Source: Flavobacteriaceae bacterium (GTDB lineage Bacteria > Bacteroidota > Bacteroidia > Flavobacteriales > Weeksellaceae). Taken from it: DNA of 14,778 bases. The notes beneath the pieces were generated by a model, which saw only the letters and a program-made list of their open reading frames with translations, ran no database searches and was not told where the DNA came from. The stretch spans positions 1-14,778 of the forward strand of contig JAISSC010000049.1 of NCBI GenBank assembly GCA_031273305.1, in the 5' to 3' direction. Shown piece after piece: positions 5,889-12,471 of the stretch (position 1 is its first letter; each line of letters starts with the position of its first letter). Both the position numbers and the translations under genes were made by a program.

Positions 5889-6581
5889 TCAGAATAGGAA
5901 ATCGTATCCTTTTGAACTTAGTTTTTCATATTTTTCTTCGTCAAATTTATACAACTTAGCTGATTTTCGGGAAGCTGAATTATCCGTCAGGTCTGTCTCA
6001 ACGATCAGTTGTGAGTTAAAAATCTTCTTCCTGAAATTCCTTTTGTCCATTTCTCTGTTTAAGGCGGTTTCGTATAATTTTTGCAATTGTGAAATGGTAA
6101 AATGCTCCGGAAGGAGATAAAACCCAATAGGTCTCCGTTTCACTCTTCGCTTCAACCGCTCTTTGGCATAGTCTATAATCTCGTTATGGTCAAAGGCCAA
6201 ATCGGGGATTTTAGAATATTCTATCCATTCTTCTCCTCTGTCTTTTGAATGTTCCCACAACTTATCATCCAATTTTACTGTTGCATAATAGGCAATGTTG
6301 ACAACTCTTCCCAGAGGGTTCCTGAAAACTTTAGCAAATGCTTTTAATTGCTCTACAAATATGTGCTCCTTCTGAGTATGGACAAAAACCAACTTTCCGA
6401 CTTTGGAATCAATTCCTTCGTCTGATTTTATATACATAGAGGGAAGGAGCCAGGCTCCCGGAAAAGGTTCCCTTTTTTTCTTTCTAAGCAGGATGCGGAG
6501 TTTTTCCCCATCAAACCCAAACAAGACTAAAGAGACTGAAATTGCTACATTAAAGTAGATCTCTTTTTCTCCGGGAAACAT
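5889..6581 (-). CDS. NrtR/AraR-like regulator: Nudix-fold ligand domain plus winged helix
   Basis: A 230-residue protein. Residues 8-140 follow the Nudix fold of NrtR-type regulators (YFNVAISVSLVLFGFDG, EPFPGAWLLPS, VEQLKAFAKVFRNPLGRVVNIAYYA). Residues 150-225 are the NrtR winged-helix domain (FYLLPEHFTISQLQKLYE, NREMDKRNFRKKI, RKSAKLYKFDEEKYEKL). In active Nudix enzymes the box is Gx5Ex7REUxEExGU. Here the segment after GAWLLPS, at about residues 50-78, lacks the RExxEE core and has GKLVFVHTQKEHIF instead, so no pyrophosphohydrolase activity is expected. Relatives sense ADP-ribose derivatives or sugars (NrtR for NAD, AraR for arabinose in Bacteroides). The ligand and operator here are unknown. 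It is the second gene of an operon, 4 bases after the Lrp/AsnC gene, and ends before a hairpin terminator. Confidence 0.87.
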   Translation of the reverse strand: MFPGEKEIYFNVAISVSLVLFGFDGEKLRILLRKKKREPFPGAWLLPSMYIKSDEGIDSKVGKLVFVHTQKEHIFVEQLKAFAKVFRNPLGRVVNIAYYATVKLDDKLWEHSKDRGEEWIEYSKIPDLAFDHNEIIDYAKERLKRRVKRRPIGFYLLPEHFTISQLQKLYETALNREMDKRNFRKKIFNSQLIVETDLTDNSASRKSAKLYKFDEEKYEKLSSKGYDFLF

Positions 6582-6585
6582 TTTA

Positions 6586-7062
6586 CTATTTGAATAAAGC
6601 GTCCATCAAGCGATTCTGATCGTTGATATTCTCTTCTAAAGAAATCATACTTTCAGTTCTCAAAACGTCATCTATGTCATCAATCTTGTAAATAACATTT
6701 TTTGCATCTTCTGCGTCTTTTGCACTTATTTTGCAGTAAATGTTGTATTTACCGGAAATGACATTAGCGGTAGTAACATTAGGAATTAATGCTAATTTTT
6801 CTAAAACATTTTGAGTTTTGCTTGATTTGGTTAGCAGGATTCCCACATAGGCGATGAAACCATACCCTAATATAGCATAGTCAATGTTTAGGGAAGTTCC
6901 TTTAATAACTCCTGCGTCTTCCATTTTTTTCACTCTCACATGGATAGTTCCTGCGGAAACATCCATTTTTTTGGCAATCTCGGTAAACGGCATTCTTGTG
7001 TTGATAGATAAGAATTGCAAAATTCGTTTATCCGTGTCATCTATATAAAATTTTTCTTTCAT
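6586..7062 (-). CDS. Lrp/AsnC-family transcriptional regulator
   Basis: A 158-residue protein of standard Lrp/AsnC length. An N-terminal winged helix-turn-helix (about 6-60: IDDTDKRILQFL, TRMPFTEIAKKMDVSAGTIHVRVKKMEDAGVIKG) is followed by a RAM/AsnC ligand-binding domain (about 66-145: GYGFIAYVGILL, ANVISGKYNIYCKISAKD, TESMISLEE). Members form dimers and octamers and respond to amino acids. It is the first gene of a two-gene regulator operon, 4 bases ahead of the NrtR-like gene. It is divergent from the potassium-channel gene across a 203-base AT-rich gap, where autoregulation and control of the neighbour are plausible. The effector cannot be told from the sequence. Confidence 0.95.
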   Translation of the reverse strand: MKEKFYIDDTDKRILQFLSINTRMPFTEIAKKMDVSAGTIHVRVKKMEDAGVIKGTSLNIDYAILGYGFIAYVGILLTKSSKTQNVLEKLALIPNVTTANVISGKYNIYCKISAKDAEDAKNVIYKIDDIDDVLRTESMISLEENINDQNRLMDALFK

Positions 7063-7091
7063 GGTAAAATTATTTACTTATCGTTATTTTG

Positions 7092-7099
7092 CAAATATA
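7092..7099 (-). promoter_or_regulatory. -7 box of the Lrp/AsnC operon promoter
   Basis: TATATTTG on the minus strand is a full match to TAnnTTTG, 29 bases upstream of the lrp ATG at 7062. I see no well-placed TTG upstream (the nearest is only 13 bases away), so the promoter may depend on another factor. Confidence 0.45.
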
Positions 7100-7189
7100 T
7101 AAAATTAATTTACAACTTGAATAAGTTTTTATACAGATTTTATAAATTATGAGTAAAATCACTATTAAATTGAACAGTACTATTAATTA

Positions 7190-7224
7190 TTGGCAGATAT
7201 AATTAATTTTATTTTCTATCTTTG
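7190..7224 (+). promoter_or_regulatory. Promoter of the potassium channel/tadA unit
   Basis: TTG at 7190-7192 and TATCTTTG at 7217-7224 (full TAnnTTTG match) are 24 bases apart. The -7 box ends about 40 bases before the channel ATG. The same spacing occurs at two other good promoters in the window. Confidence 0.6.
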
Positions 7225-7265
7225 CCTTTATAGTAAATTAATAAACAATCATTTATTCAATAAAA

Positions 7266-8189
7266 ATGGTTTATTCGGGAAAATATTTAGCTAAAATAAA
7301 AAAATTTTTTGAGGGCAGAAATCCTGAGCAAATAAAAGGTACCGCCAGATGGAAATTTGAACTTCACGAAATTATTTTTGAGTCAGACACCGTCAAAGGA
7401 AAGATGTTTGATGTGATTCTGCTGTTTTTTATAGTATTGAGTACTCTTATCATCATGTTGGAGAGTGTTTCGGGAGTTAATAATAAGATAGGATTCTGGA
7501 TGTATATTCTGGACTGGTGGATCACCATTTCTTTTACGGTGGAATATTTTTTACGCCTTACCAGCGTGAAAAGACCTGTCAAATATATGTTCAGTTTTTA
7601 TGGGATTATTGATATATTGTCTATTATTCCTACGTATTTAAGCGTGTTTTTTATACAGTCACATTATCTTGCTATAATCAGGATACTCAGGTTGTTAAGG
7701 GTATTCAGGGTTTTAAAAATGGGTAATTATATTAGTGAAAGTAATATGATCCTTGTTTCTTTAAGGAACAGCAAAAGAAAGATATTTGTATTCTTGTATT
7801 TTATTCTCCTCACTACCTTAATTTTAGGTGCTTTGATGTATGTTGTGGAGGGCGGACAAAATAAAGAAGGCTTTTCCAGCATTCCGCAGTCTATGTATTG
7901 GGCTATTGTTACCCTCACTACGGTAGGTTACGGAGATGTGGCTCCGGCAACCGTTCTGGGGAAAATAATCGCCTCCGGCATCATGATTCTGGGTTATTCT
8001 ATTATTTCGGTTCCGGCGGGGTTGGTTTCCGTTGAATACAGAAGAACTAAAAATCAGCATAAAAACACTCAGGTATGCAGATATTGTATGGCAGAAAATC
8101 ATGAGCCTGATGCGATTTATTGTAAGCATTGCGGTCATATTTTGAATGACCCTGCCGAGCAGCCTCACACTCCTGTTGAAAATCCTTAA
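7266..8189 (+). CDS. Voltage-gated potassium channel with C-terminal zinc ribbon
   Basis: A 307-residue six-segment ion channel. S1 lies near 48-66 and S2 near 77-98 (acidic E93 after the hydrophobic run). S4 is near 136-152 with basic residues every third position (R139, R142, R145, R148, K151). S5 is near 173-194. The pore loop has the potassium filter TTVGYGD at 218-224, and S6 follows to about 258. After S6 comes a CxxC-x11-CxxC zinc ribbon (C271, C274, C286, C289) and a short Pro-rich tail. It should conduct K+ across the inner membrane, opened by voltage; the cytoplasmic ribbon may aid assembly or gating. The ATG at 7266 precedes a basic, amphipathic N-terminus. tadA starts 10 bases after the stop. 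It is divergent from the Lrp/AsnC operon, which may influence it (inference). Confidence 0.93.
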   Translation: MVYSGKYLAKIKKFFEGRNPEQIKGTARWKFELHEIIFESDTVKGKMFDVILLFFIVLSTLIIMLESVSGVNNKIGFWMYILDWWITISFTVEYFLRLTSVKRPVKYMFSFYGIIDILSIIPTYLSVFFIQSHYLAIIRILRLLRVFRVLKMGNYISESNMILVSLRNSKRKIFVFLYFILLTTLILGALMYVVEGGQNKEGFSSIPQSMYWAIVTLTTVGYGDVAPATVLGKIIASGIMILGYSIISVPAGLVSVEYRRTKNQHKNTQVCRYCMAENHEPDAIYCKHCGHILNDPAEQPHTPVENP

Positions 8190-8199
8190 TTCTTACGGA

Positions 8200-8637
8200 A
8201 TGTTTACCGACGAATATTTTATGAAAGTAGCTTTGCAACAGGCTAAAGAGGCTTTTTCGAGAGATGAGGTTCCTATAGGTGCTGTTATAGTCTCCGGTAC
8301 TAAAATTTTAGCTAAAGGGTATAACCTGACTGAATCTCTTACGGACGTTACCGCTCATGCCGAAATGCAGGCAATAACAGCTGCTAGTAATTATTTGGGA
8401 GCTAAATACCTGACAGGGTGTTCTTTATATGTAACACTGGAACCTTGTGTCATGTGTGCCGGAGCTTTATACTGGTCACAAATAAGCAGGGTAGTGGTGG
8501 GCGCACGGGACGAAAAACGAGGATTTTTATCTCAGGGAGTTCATCTTCATCCTAAAACAGAGTATATTTCGGGAATACTTGAAGAGGATTGCTCTCTTTT
8601 GTTAAAGGATTTTTTTAAAGCGAAAAGGCCCAGGTAA
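8200..8637 (+). CDS. tadA: tRNA adenosine(34) deaminase TadA
   Basis: TadA converts A34 to inosine at the wobble position of tRNA-Arg(ACG), which is essential in most bacteria. The 145-residue length is normal. The zinc deaminase signatures are complete: HAE at 53-55 (H53 ligand, E55 proton shuttle) and PCVMC at 82-86 (C83 and C86 ligands). The start at 8200 (MFTDEYFMKVALQQAKEAF) is the conserved N-terminus; an in-frame ATG at 8146 would overlap the channel gene and add an unconserved 18-residue tail. It is probably co-transcribed with the channel gene (10-base gap). The last 23 bases overlap, in antisense, the 3' end of the phosphate transporter gene, with no terminator visible between the two. 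Confidence 0.96.
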   Translation: MFTDEYFMKVALQQAKEAFSRDEVPIGAVIVSGTKILAKGYNLTESLTDVTAHAEMQAITAASNYLGAKYLTGCSLYVTLEPCVMCAGALYWSQISRVVVGARDEKRGFLSQGVHLHPKTEYISGILEEDCSLLLKDFFKAKRPR

Positions 8638-9694
8638 ACAACGAGACGATTCCGTAAATAATCATGGCTAACACTGCACTTATGGGAATTGTTAAAATCC
8701 ATGCCCACAGCAGTTTAATGGTAATTCCCCAACGCACGGCAGAGATCCGTTTTACTAAACCAACTCCTATAATTGACCCTGTGATGGTATGTGTTGTACT
8801 CACCGGGATACCTAAATGCTCGCTTAAAAATAGGGTGATGGCTCCTGAGGTTTCTGCTGCCACTCCTTCCAGAGGAGTTACTTTCGTGATGCGCGTTCCC
8901 ATTGTTTTCACGATTTTCCAACCTCCGGACATGGTTCCTAATGCAATTGCGATAAAACTGCTTATAGGAACCCACCAATAGTCTTCTGTAAAATGTTTAA
9001 ACCGTTCTGTTGCGCTCATGGATATATATTCGGGAGCCTGCAAAATATTGACTTCATAGAAGATAAAGGCAGCCCCTATGATTCCCATAACTTTTTGGGC
9101 GTCATTTCCTCCGTGTCCTATGCTAAATGCGGCGGAAGAGACCAATTGAAGTTTTTTAAACCACTGATCTGTCTTAAACGGATTAGCTTTTCTGCAAATA
9201 TTAATTATGATCAGGGCGATTATGGAAGAGGTTATCATTCCGATAAAGGGGGCTATAAAGATAAACAGTATGATAGGGATCACTGCTTCATAATTAACAA
9301 CGGATTCTCCTCCGGAACTGAATCCGCCTATGTGTGCTATTGCGGCTCCGATAAAACCTCCGATAAGAGTGTGTGAGGAGGAGGAGGGAATTCCTACCCA
9401 CCATGTAAATAAATTCCAGATAATGGCAGCAACCAGTCCTGAAAAAATAACGCGCAGGTCAATAAAATCTTCATGAACGGATTTGGCTATGGTATTTCCG
9501 ATTTTAAATTCTCCTATGATGTATAGAGAGATAAAATAAGCAACGAAATTAAAAAATGCCGCCCACAGAACTGCCTGAAACGGGGTGAGTACTTTGGTTG
9601 AAACAATAGTGGCAATTGAATTTGCCGCATCATGGAAACCATTGATATAATCAAACAGTAGAGCTAATACCACAATGATAATAAGTAAGGTCAT
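8615..9694 (-). CDS. PiT-family inorganic phosphate transporter
   Basis: A 359-residue, strongly hydrophobic PiT (low-affinity, cation-coupled) phosphate transporter. The two inverted halves each carry the family signature: GFHDAANSIAT at 19-29 and GHGGNDAQKVMG at 193-204. The paired SxSxTH-like motifs GIPSSSSHTLIGG (101-113) and GIPVSTTHTITGS (295-307) are both present. About ten membrane segments are expected, with a short hydrophilic linker near 168-182. It is shorter than E. coli PitA but typical of compact bacterial PiT proteins. It follows the DUF47 gene by 10 bases, the usual pairing. Whether H+ or Na+ drives uptake cannot be told. Its 3' end overlaps tadA on the other strand by 23 bases. 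Confidence 0.95.
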   Translation of the reverse strand: MTLLIIIVVLALLFDYINGFHDAANSIATIVSTKVLTPFQAVLWAAFFNFVAYFISLYIIGEFKIGNTIAKSVHEDFIDLRVIFSGLVAAIIWNLFTWWVGIPSSSSHTLIGGFIGAAIAHIGGFSSGGESVVNYEAVIPIILFIFIAPFIGMITSSIIALIIINICRKANPFKTDQWFKKLQLVSSAAFSIGHGGNDAQKVMGIIGAAFIFYEVNILQAPEYISMSATERFKHFTEDYWWVPISSFIAIALGTMSGGWKIVKTMGTRITKVTPLEGVAAETSGAITLFLSEHLGIPVSTTHTITGSIIGVGLVKRISAVRWGITIKLLWAWILTIPISAVLAMIIYGIVSLFTWAFSL

Positions 9695-9704
9695 TAAAAA
9701 TCTT

Positions 9705-10346
9705 TTATGAATATTTTACTAAAATAGATTCTATGATATTAGCAGACTCTTCGCATTTGTCGGTCACATCCTCCAAATACTCCAGAACGTTTTTTATTTT
9801 GATAATGTCCAACACGTCTCTTTTACTATCAAATAATGCACTTAGTTCATTGCTGAAAAGGTCGTCTGCGACGTTTTCAATCCGGTTGATTTCCACACAA
9901 GAAGCCAATACTTCTTTAGGTTTTCTAAAATCCCTTAGGTTATAAATGGCTTTTTGAAGTTCCAGCACACTATCATTGATATAATCGGCAAAAGTAGTGA
10001 ATGCGGGAATAAAAGGTGATTTATATAATAAGGTATATTTTGAGGAGGCGTAGATGAAATCTGCTATGTCATCTAATGAGGAGGTTAATTGATGTATGTC
10101 TTCCCTGTCAAAAGGGGTGATAAAGTTCTTTCCTAATTCAATAAAGATATTATGTGTATATCTATCGTTCTCATGTTCATAATCTTCCATTTTTTTGTAG
10201 AAGGAGTGCGTAATGGTTTCCTGTGACTTCATCCCTTCTACCATATCTTTCGACATAGCAGCCAGATTATCTGCTACCTTTTCAAATAAGGTATAAAATA
10301 CCTTATCTTTAGGCTGAAATAATCTAAAAAATGCACTAATACTCAT
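9705..10346 (-). CDS. DUF47 (PhoU-like) partner of the phosphate transporter
   Basis: A 213-residue all-helical, soluble DUF47/PhoU_div protein. It begins MSISAFFRLFQPKDKVFYTLF and continues in long helices with family motifs EHENDRYTHNIFIELGKNFITPFDREDIHQL (given here in part: residues near 56-86) and a C-terminal LEDVTDKCEESANIIE helix. Acidic E/D-xxx-D motifs of the PhoU fold can bind metal. In many bacteria DUF47 genes precede PiT genes and are thought to control the transporter, as PhoU controls Pst. The 10-base gap to the transporter supports that here. A full-consensus -7 box lies about 35 bases upstream of the ATG. Confidence 0.92.
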   Translation of the reverse strand: MSISAFFRLFQPKDKVFYTLFEKVADNLAAMSKDMVEGMKSQETITHSFYKKMEDYEHENDRYTHNIFIELGKNFITPFDREDIHQLTSSLDDIADFIYASSKYTLLYKSPFIPAFTTFADYINDSVLELQKAIYNLRDFRKPKEVLASCVEINRIENVADDLFSNELSALFDSKRDVLDIIKIKNVLEYLEDVTDKCEESANIIESILVKYS

Positions 10347-10380
10347 AGCCTGCTTTTTAGTTTATATCTTTTTTTGTTGA

Positions 10381-10415
10381 CAAATATATTGATTTTTAAC
10401 GTAATGAATATCCAA
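10381..10415 (-). promoter_or_regulatory. Promoter of the DUF47/PiT operon
   Basis: On the minus strand, TTG (10415-10413) is followed after 24 bases by TATATTTG (10388-10381), a full match to TAnnTTTG. The ATG at 10346 is about 35 bases downstream. No pho-box-like repeat is evident nearby. Confidence 0.6.
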
Positions 10416-10452
10416 CTTTCAAATTAATTTAAAAAAGATTTCGTAAGTTCTC

Positions 10453-12387
10453 TCAAATAATTCTGTTCTCCAGTTTGTGAATCTGTTTTAGCAACTTGTC
10501 CAGATTAATTATTCGTTTAAATAATTCCAACCTGTTTTCTTCGGATAAATTTTCCTCGTTTAACTCCAGAGCCAATTTTTTCTTCATTTCCAGTATCTTC
10601 ATGGATTTGTATTTAAGGATAACATCTCTGGTGTTTTTGGACAGGTTTTCCTCTAACGTAGGCACAAAGATTTCTTTTGCTTCCCAATTCTCACTGATGG
10701 AATATTTTTTTAACATTTTTTCGGCAGCAAACTGGTTAAATTCTTCGTCTTCCGATTTAACAAAAAACTCTCCGGTGCGTAATTCATGATTTTCAATCCC
10801 TTCTACAATATCCGAAAATATCTTATTGTAAAAATCTATGGAAAATTGTATGTCATCTTCTTTGAACCTTTCCACAATTTCCTCTATGATAGTAGTTTTG
10901 TAGGGATTTTCTCCTTCCATATAGTTGATTAAAATTTCATAATTTCCGTAGGAAAGCATTAGATCCAGAATATCTTCTTCTATCTTGTAAGTAAAGTCTT
11001 CTTCCTCTGCGGAAGTGGCGGCAACGGGTTGTAATTTGACATCTTTTCTAACGTCCTTGTTATCTGACCGTATCTTCTGTCGGGTTATCTGGGCTAATTC
11101 GCTAAACAATACCTGTTCGGAAATATCCAGAATGCGGGAACATTCTTTTATATAAATTTCTCGCTGTATCAGGTTGTTGATCAATGCTATACTTCCTACA
11201 ATATCCCGAATTAATCCCGCTTTTTTTATAGGGTCTCCCTGAGTCTCCTCCAATAAAATATCTGTTTTGAAACGGATAAAATCTTTTATGTTTTCCTTAA
11301 AAAACAATTCCAATCCTTCCGAAGAGTGGCTTCGGGCGAAGCTGTCCGGGTCTTCTCCGTCGGGGAAGAGCAAAACACGGACGTTCATATCCTGCTCCAA
11401 AATCATATCAATCCCTCTGAAAGAGGCTTTGATGCCCGCCGGGTCTCCGTCATACAAAATGGTTATGTTTGGGGTCAGTCTTTTTATCAACCGTATCTGC
11501 TCCGCCGTAAGCGAAGTCCCGGAGGAAGCTACCACATTTTTAATCCCGCTCTGATACAAGGAGATAACATCCATATAACCCTCCACCAGAAAGCAATTAT
11601 CTTCTTTTGTAATAAATGATTTAGCCTGGAAAAGTCCGTACAATACCTGACTTTTGTGATAGATTTCACTTTCGGGAGAATTTAAGTACTTCGCAGTCTT
11701 TATACTATTCTGGAGAATCCTGCCTCCGAATCCTATTACTCGTCCTGAAAAACTATGGATGGGAAAAATAATTCTTTCCCGAAAACGGTCGATTCCCTGC
11801 TCCGAGTCTTCTCTGAAAATGCTTAACCCGGATTGTTCTAATACTTCTTTCTTATATCCTTTTTTAAATGCGAATTGGGTAAATGCTTCTCTGTCTTTAG
11901 GGGAGTATCCCAGCTGAAATTGTTTGATAATATCATCTCTTAACTCTCGTTCCCTGAAATAGGAAAGTCCGATATTCAGACCTTCTTCCGTGCTCCAAAG
12001 CTGCTCCTGAAAATATTCATTTGCCACTTCGGAAAGCTGATAAAGACTTTCTTTGTTTAATTGGAGTTCCTTTTGCTCTTCCGAAAATTCTACTGCATCT
12101 TCCTCAATCTCAATATTGTATTTTTTAGCCAGATACCGCAAAGCCTCCGGATAGGTATAATGCTCCTGCTCCATGATGAAAGTTACAACATTTCCTCCCT
12201 TTCCGGATGAAAAGTCTTTCCATATTTGTTTTGCCGGAGAAACCATAAAAGACGGAGTTTTTTCATCTACAAAGGGGCTTAATCCTTTATAGTTACTCCC
12301 GGATTTTTTCAGGTTCACAAAATCGGAAATGACCTCTTCTACCCGGGCTGTGGAAAAAATTTTATCTATGGTCTCTTTGGAAATCAT
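10453..12387 (-). CDS. dnaG: DNA primase DnaG without zinc ligands
   Basis: DnaG makes the RNA primers for chromosome replication. The protein is 644 residues, normal for the family. The N-terminal domain (1-95) keeps the primase zinc-domain framework (SPFVDEKTPSFMVSPAKQ, FSSGKGG), but the four CHC2 zinc ligands are replaced by S37, V40, D58 and S61. The core has the RNA-polymerase-like part (RERIIFPIHSFSGRVIGFGG near 203-222) and the TOPRIM domain with E269 (VEGYMD) and D313/D315 (YDGDPAG). The C-terminal 200 residues should bind the DnaB helicase. Loss of the zinc ligands is, as I recall, common in Flavobacteria rather than damage to this copy; the rest is intact. The ATG at 12387 gives the conserved MISKETID start. 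A promoter-like box lies almost at the start codon. Confidence 0.96.
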   Translation of the reverse strand: MISKETIDKIFSTARVEEVISDFVNLKKSGSNYKGLSPFVDEKTPSFMVSPAKQIWKDFSSGKGGNVVTFIMEQEHYTYPEALRYLAKKYNIEIEEDAVEFSEEQKELQLNKESLYQLSEVANEYFQEQLWSTEEGLNIGLSYFRERELRDDIIKQFQLGYSPKDREAFTQFAFKKGYKKEVLEQSGLSIFREDSEQGIDRFRERIIFPIHSFSGRVIGFGGRILQNSIKTAKYLNSPESEIYHKSQVLYGLFQAKSFITKEDNCFLVEGYMDVISLYQSGIKNVVASSGTSLTAEQIRLIKRLTPNITILYDGDPAGIKASFRGIDMILEQDMNVRVLLFPDGEDPDSFARSHSSEGLELFFKENIKDFIRFKTDILLEETQGDPIKKAGLIRDIVGSIALINNLIQREIYIKECSRILDISEQVLFSELAQITRQKIRSDNKDVRKDVKLQPVAATSAEEEDFTYKIEEDILDLMLSYGNYEILINYMEGENPYKTTIIEEIVERFKEDDIQFSIDFYNKIFSDIVEGIENHELRTGEFFVKSEDEEFNQFAAEKMLKKYSISENWEAKEIFVPTLEENLSKNTRDVILKYKSMKILEMKKKLALELNEENLSEENRLELFKRIINLDKLLKQIHKLENRII

Positions 12388-12392
12388 AAGTA

Positions 12393-12400
12393 CAAAAATA
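12393..12400 (-). promoter_or_regulatory. Candidate -7 box immediately upstream of dnaG
   Basis: TATTTTTG on the minus strand matches TAnnTTTG and ends only 5 bases before the dnaG ATG, so a transcript from it would be nearly leaderless. No suitably placed TTG is seen upstream. In such AT-rich DNA it may be a chance match. Confidence 0.25.
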
Positions 12401-12423
12401 CGTTATTTCAGTAACTTTATTGT

Positions 12424-12444
12424 AAAAAGTTCTGAAATTCAGAA
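12424..12444 (-). terminator. Hairpin with T-run after the adaptor gene
   Basis: TTCTGAA-T-TTCAGAA on the minus strand (12444-12430) is a perfect inverted repeat. It can fold as a 6-bp stem with a 3-base loop and is followed by CTTTTTAC. It lies 28 bases past the adaptor stop codon and would separate that gene from dnaG. The stem is AT-rich and therefore weak. Confidence 0.5.
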
Positions 12445-12471
12445 TTACTAAAATGCCAAAAGAACAATCTT

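Noticed and set aside
5788..6120. Plus-strand 110-codon frame opposite the NrtR-like gene
   Set aside because: It lies antisense to a clear coding region and across the terminator, and its product has no recognisable family features.
8146..8199. Longer TadA starting at 8146
   Set aside because: It would overlap the channel gene by 44 bases and add an unconserved tail; the usual TadA start is at 8200.
8664..9376. Plus- and minus-strand frames of 87-127 codons inside the phosphate transporter gene
   Set aside because: They are shadows of the strongly constrained transporter frame; composition and products look random.
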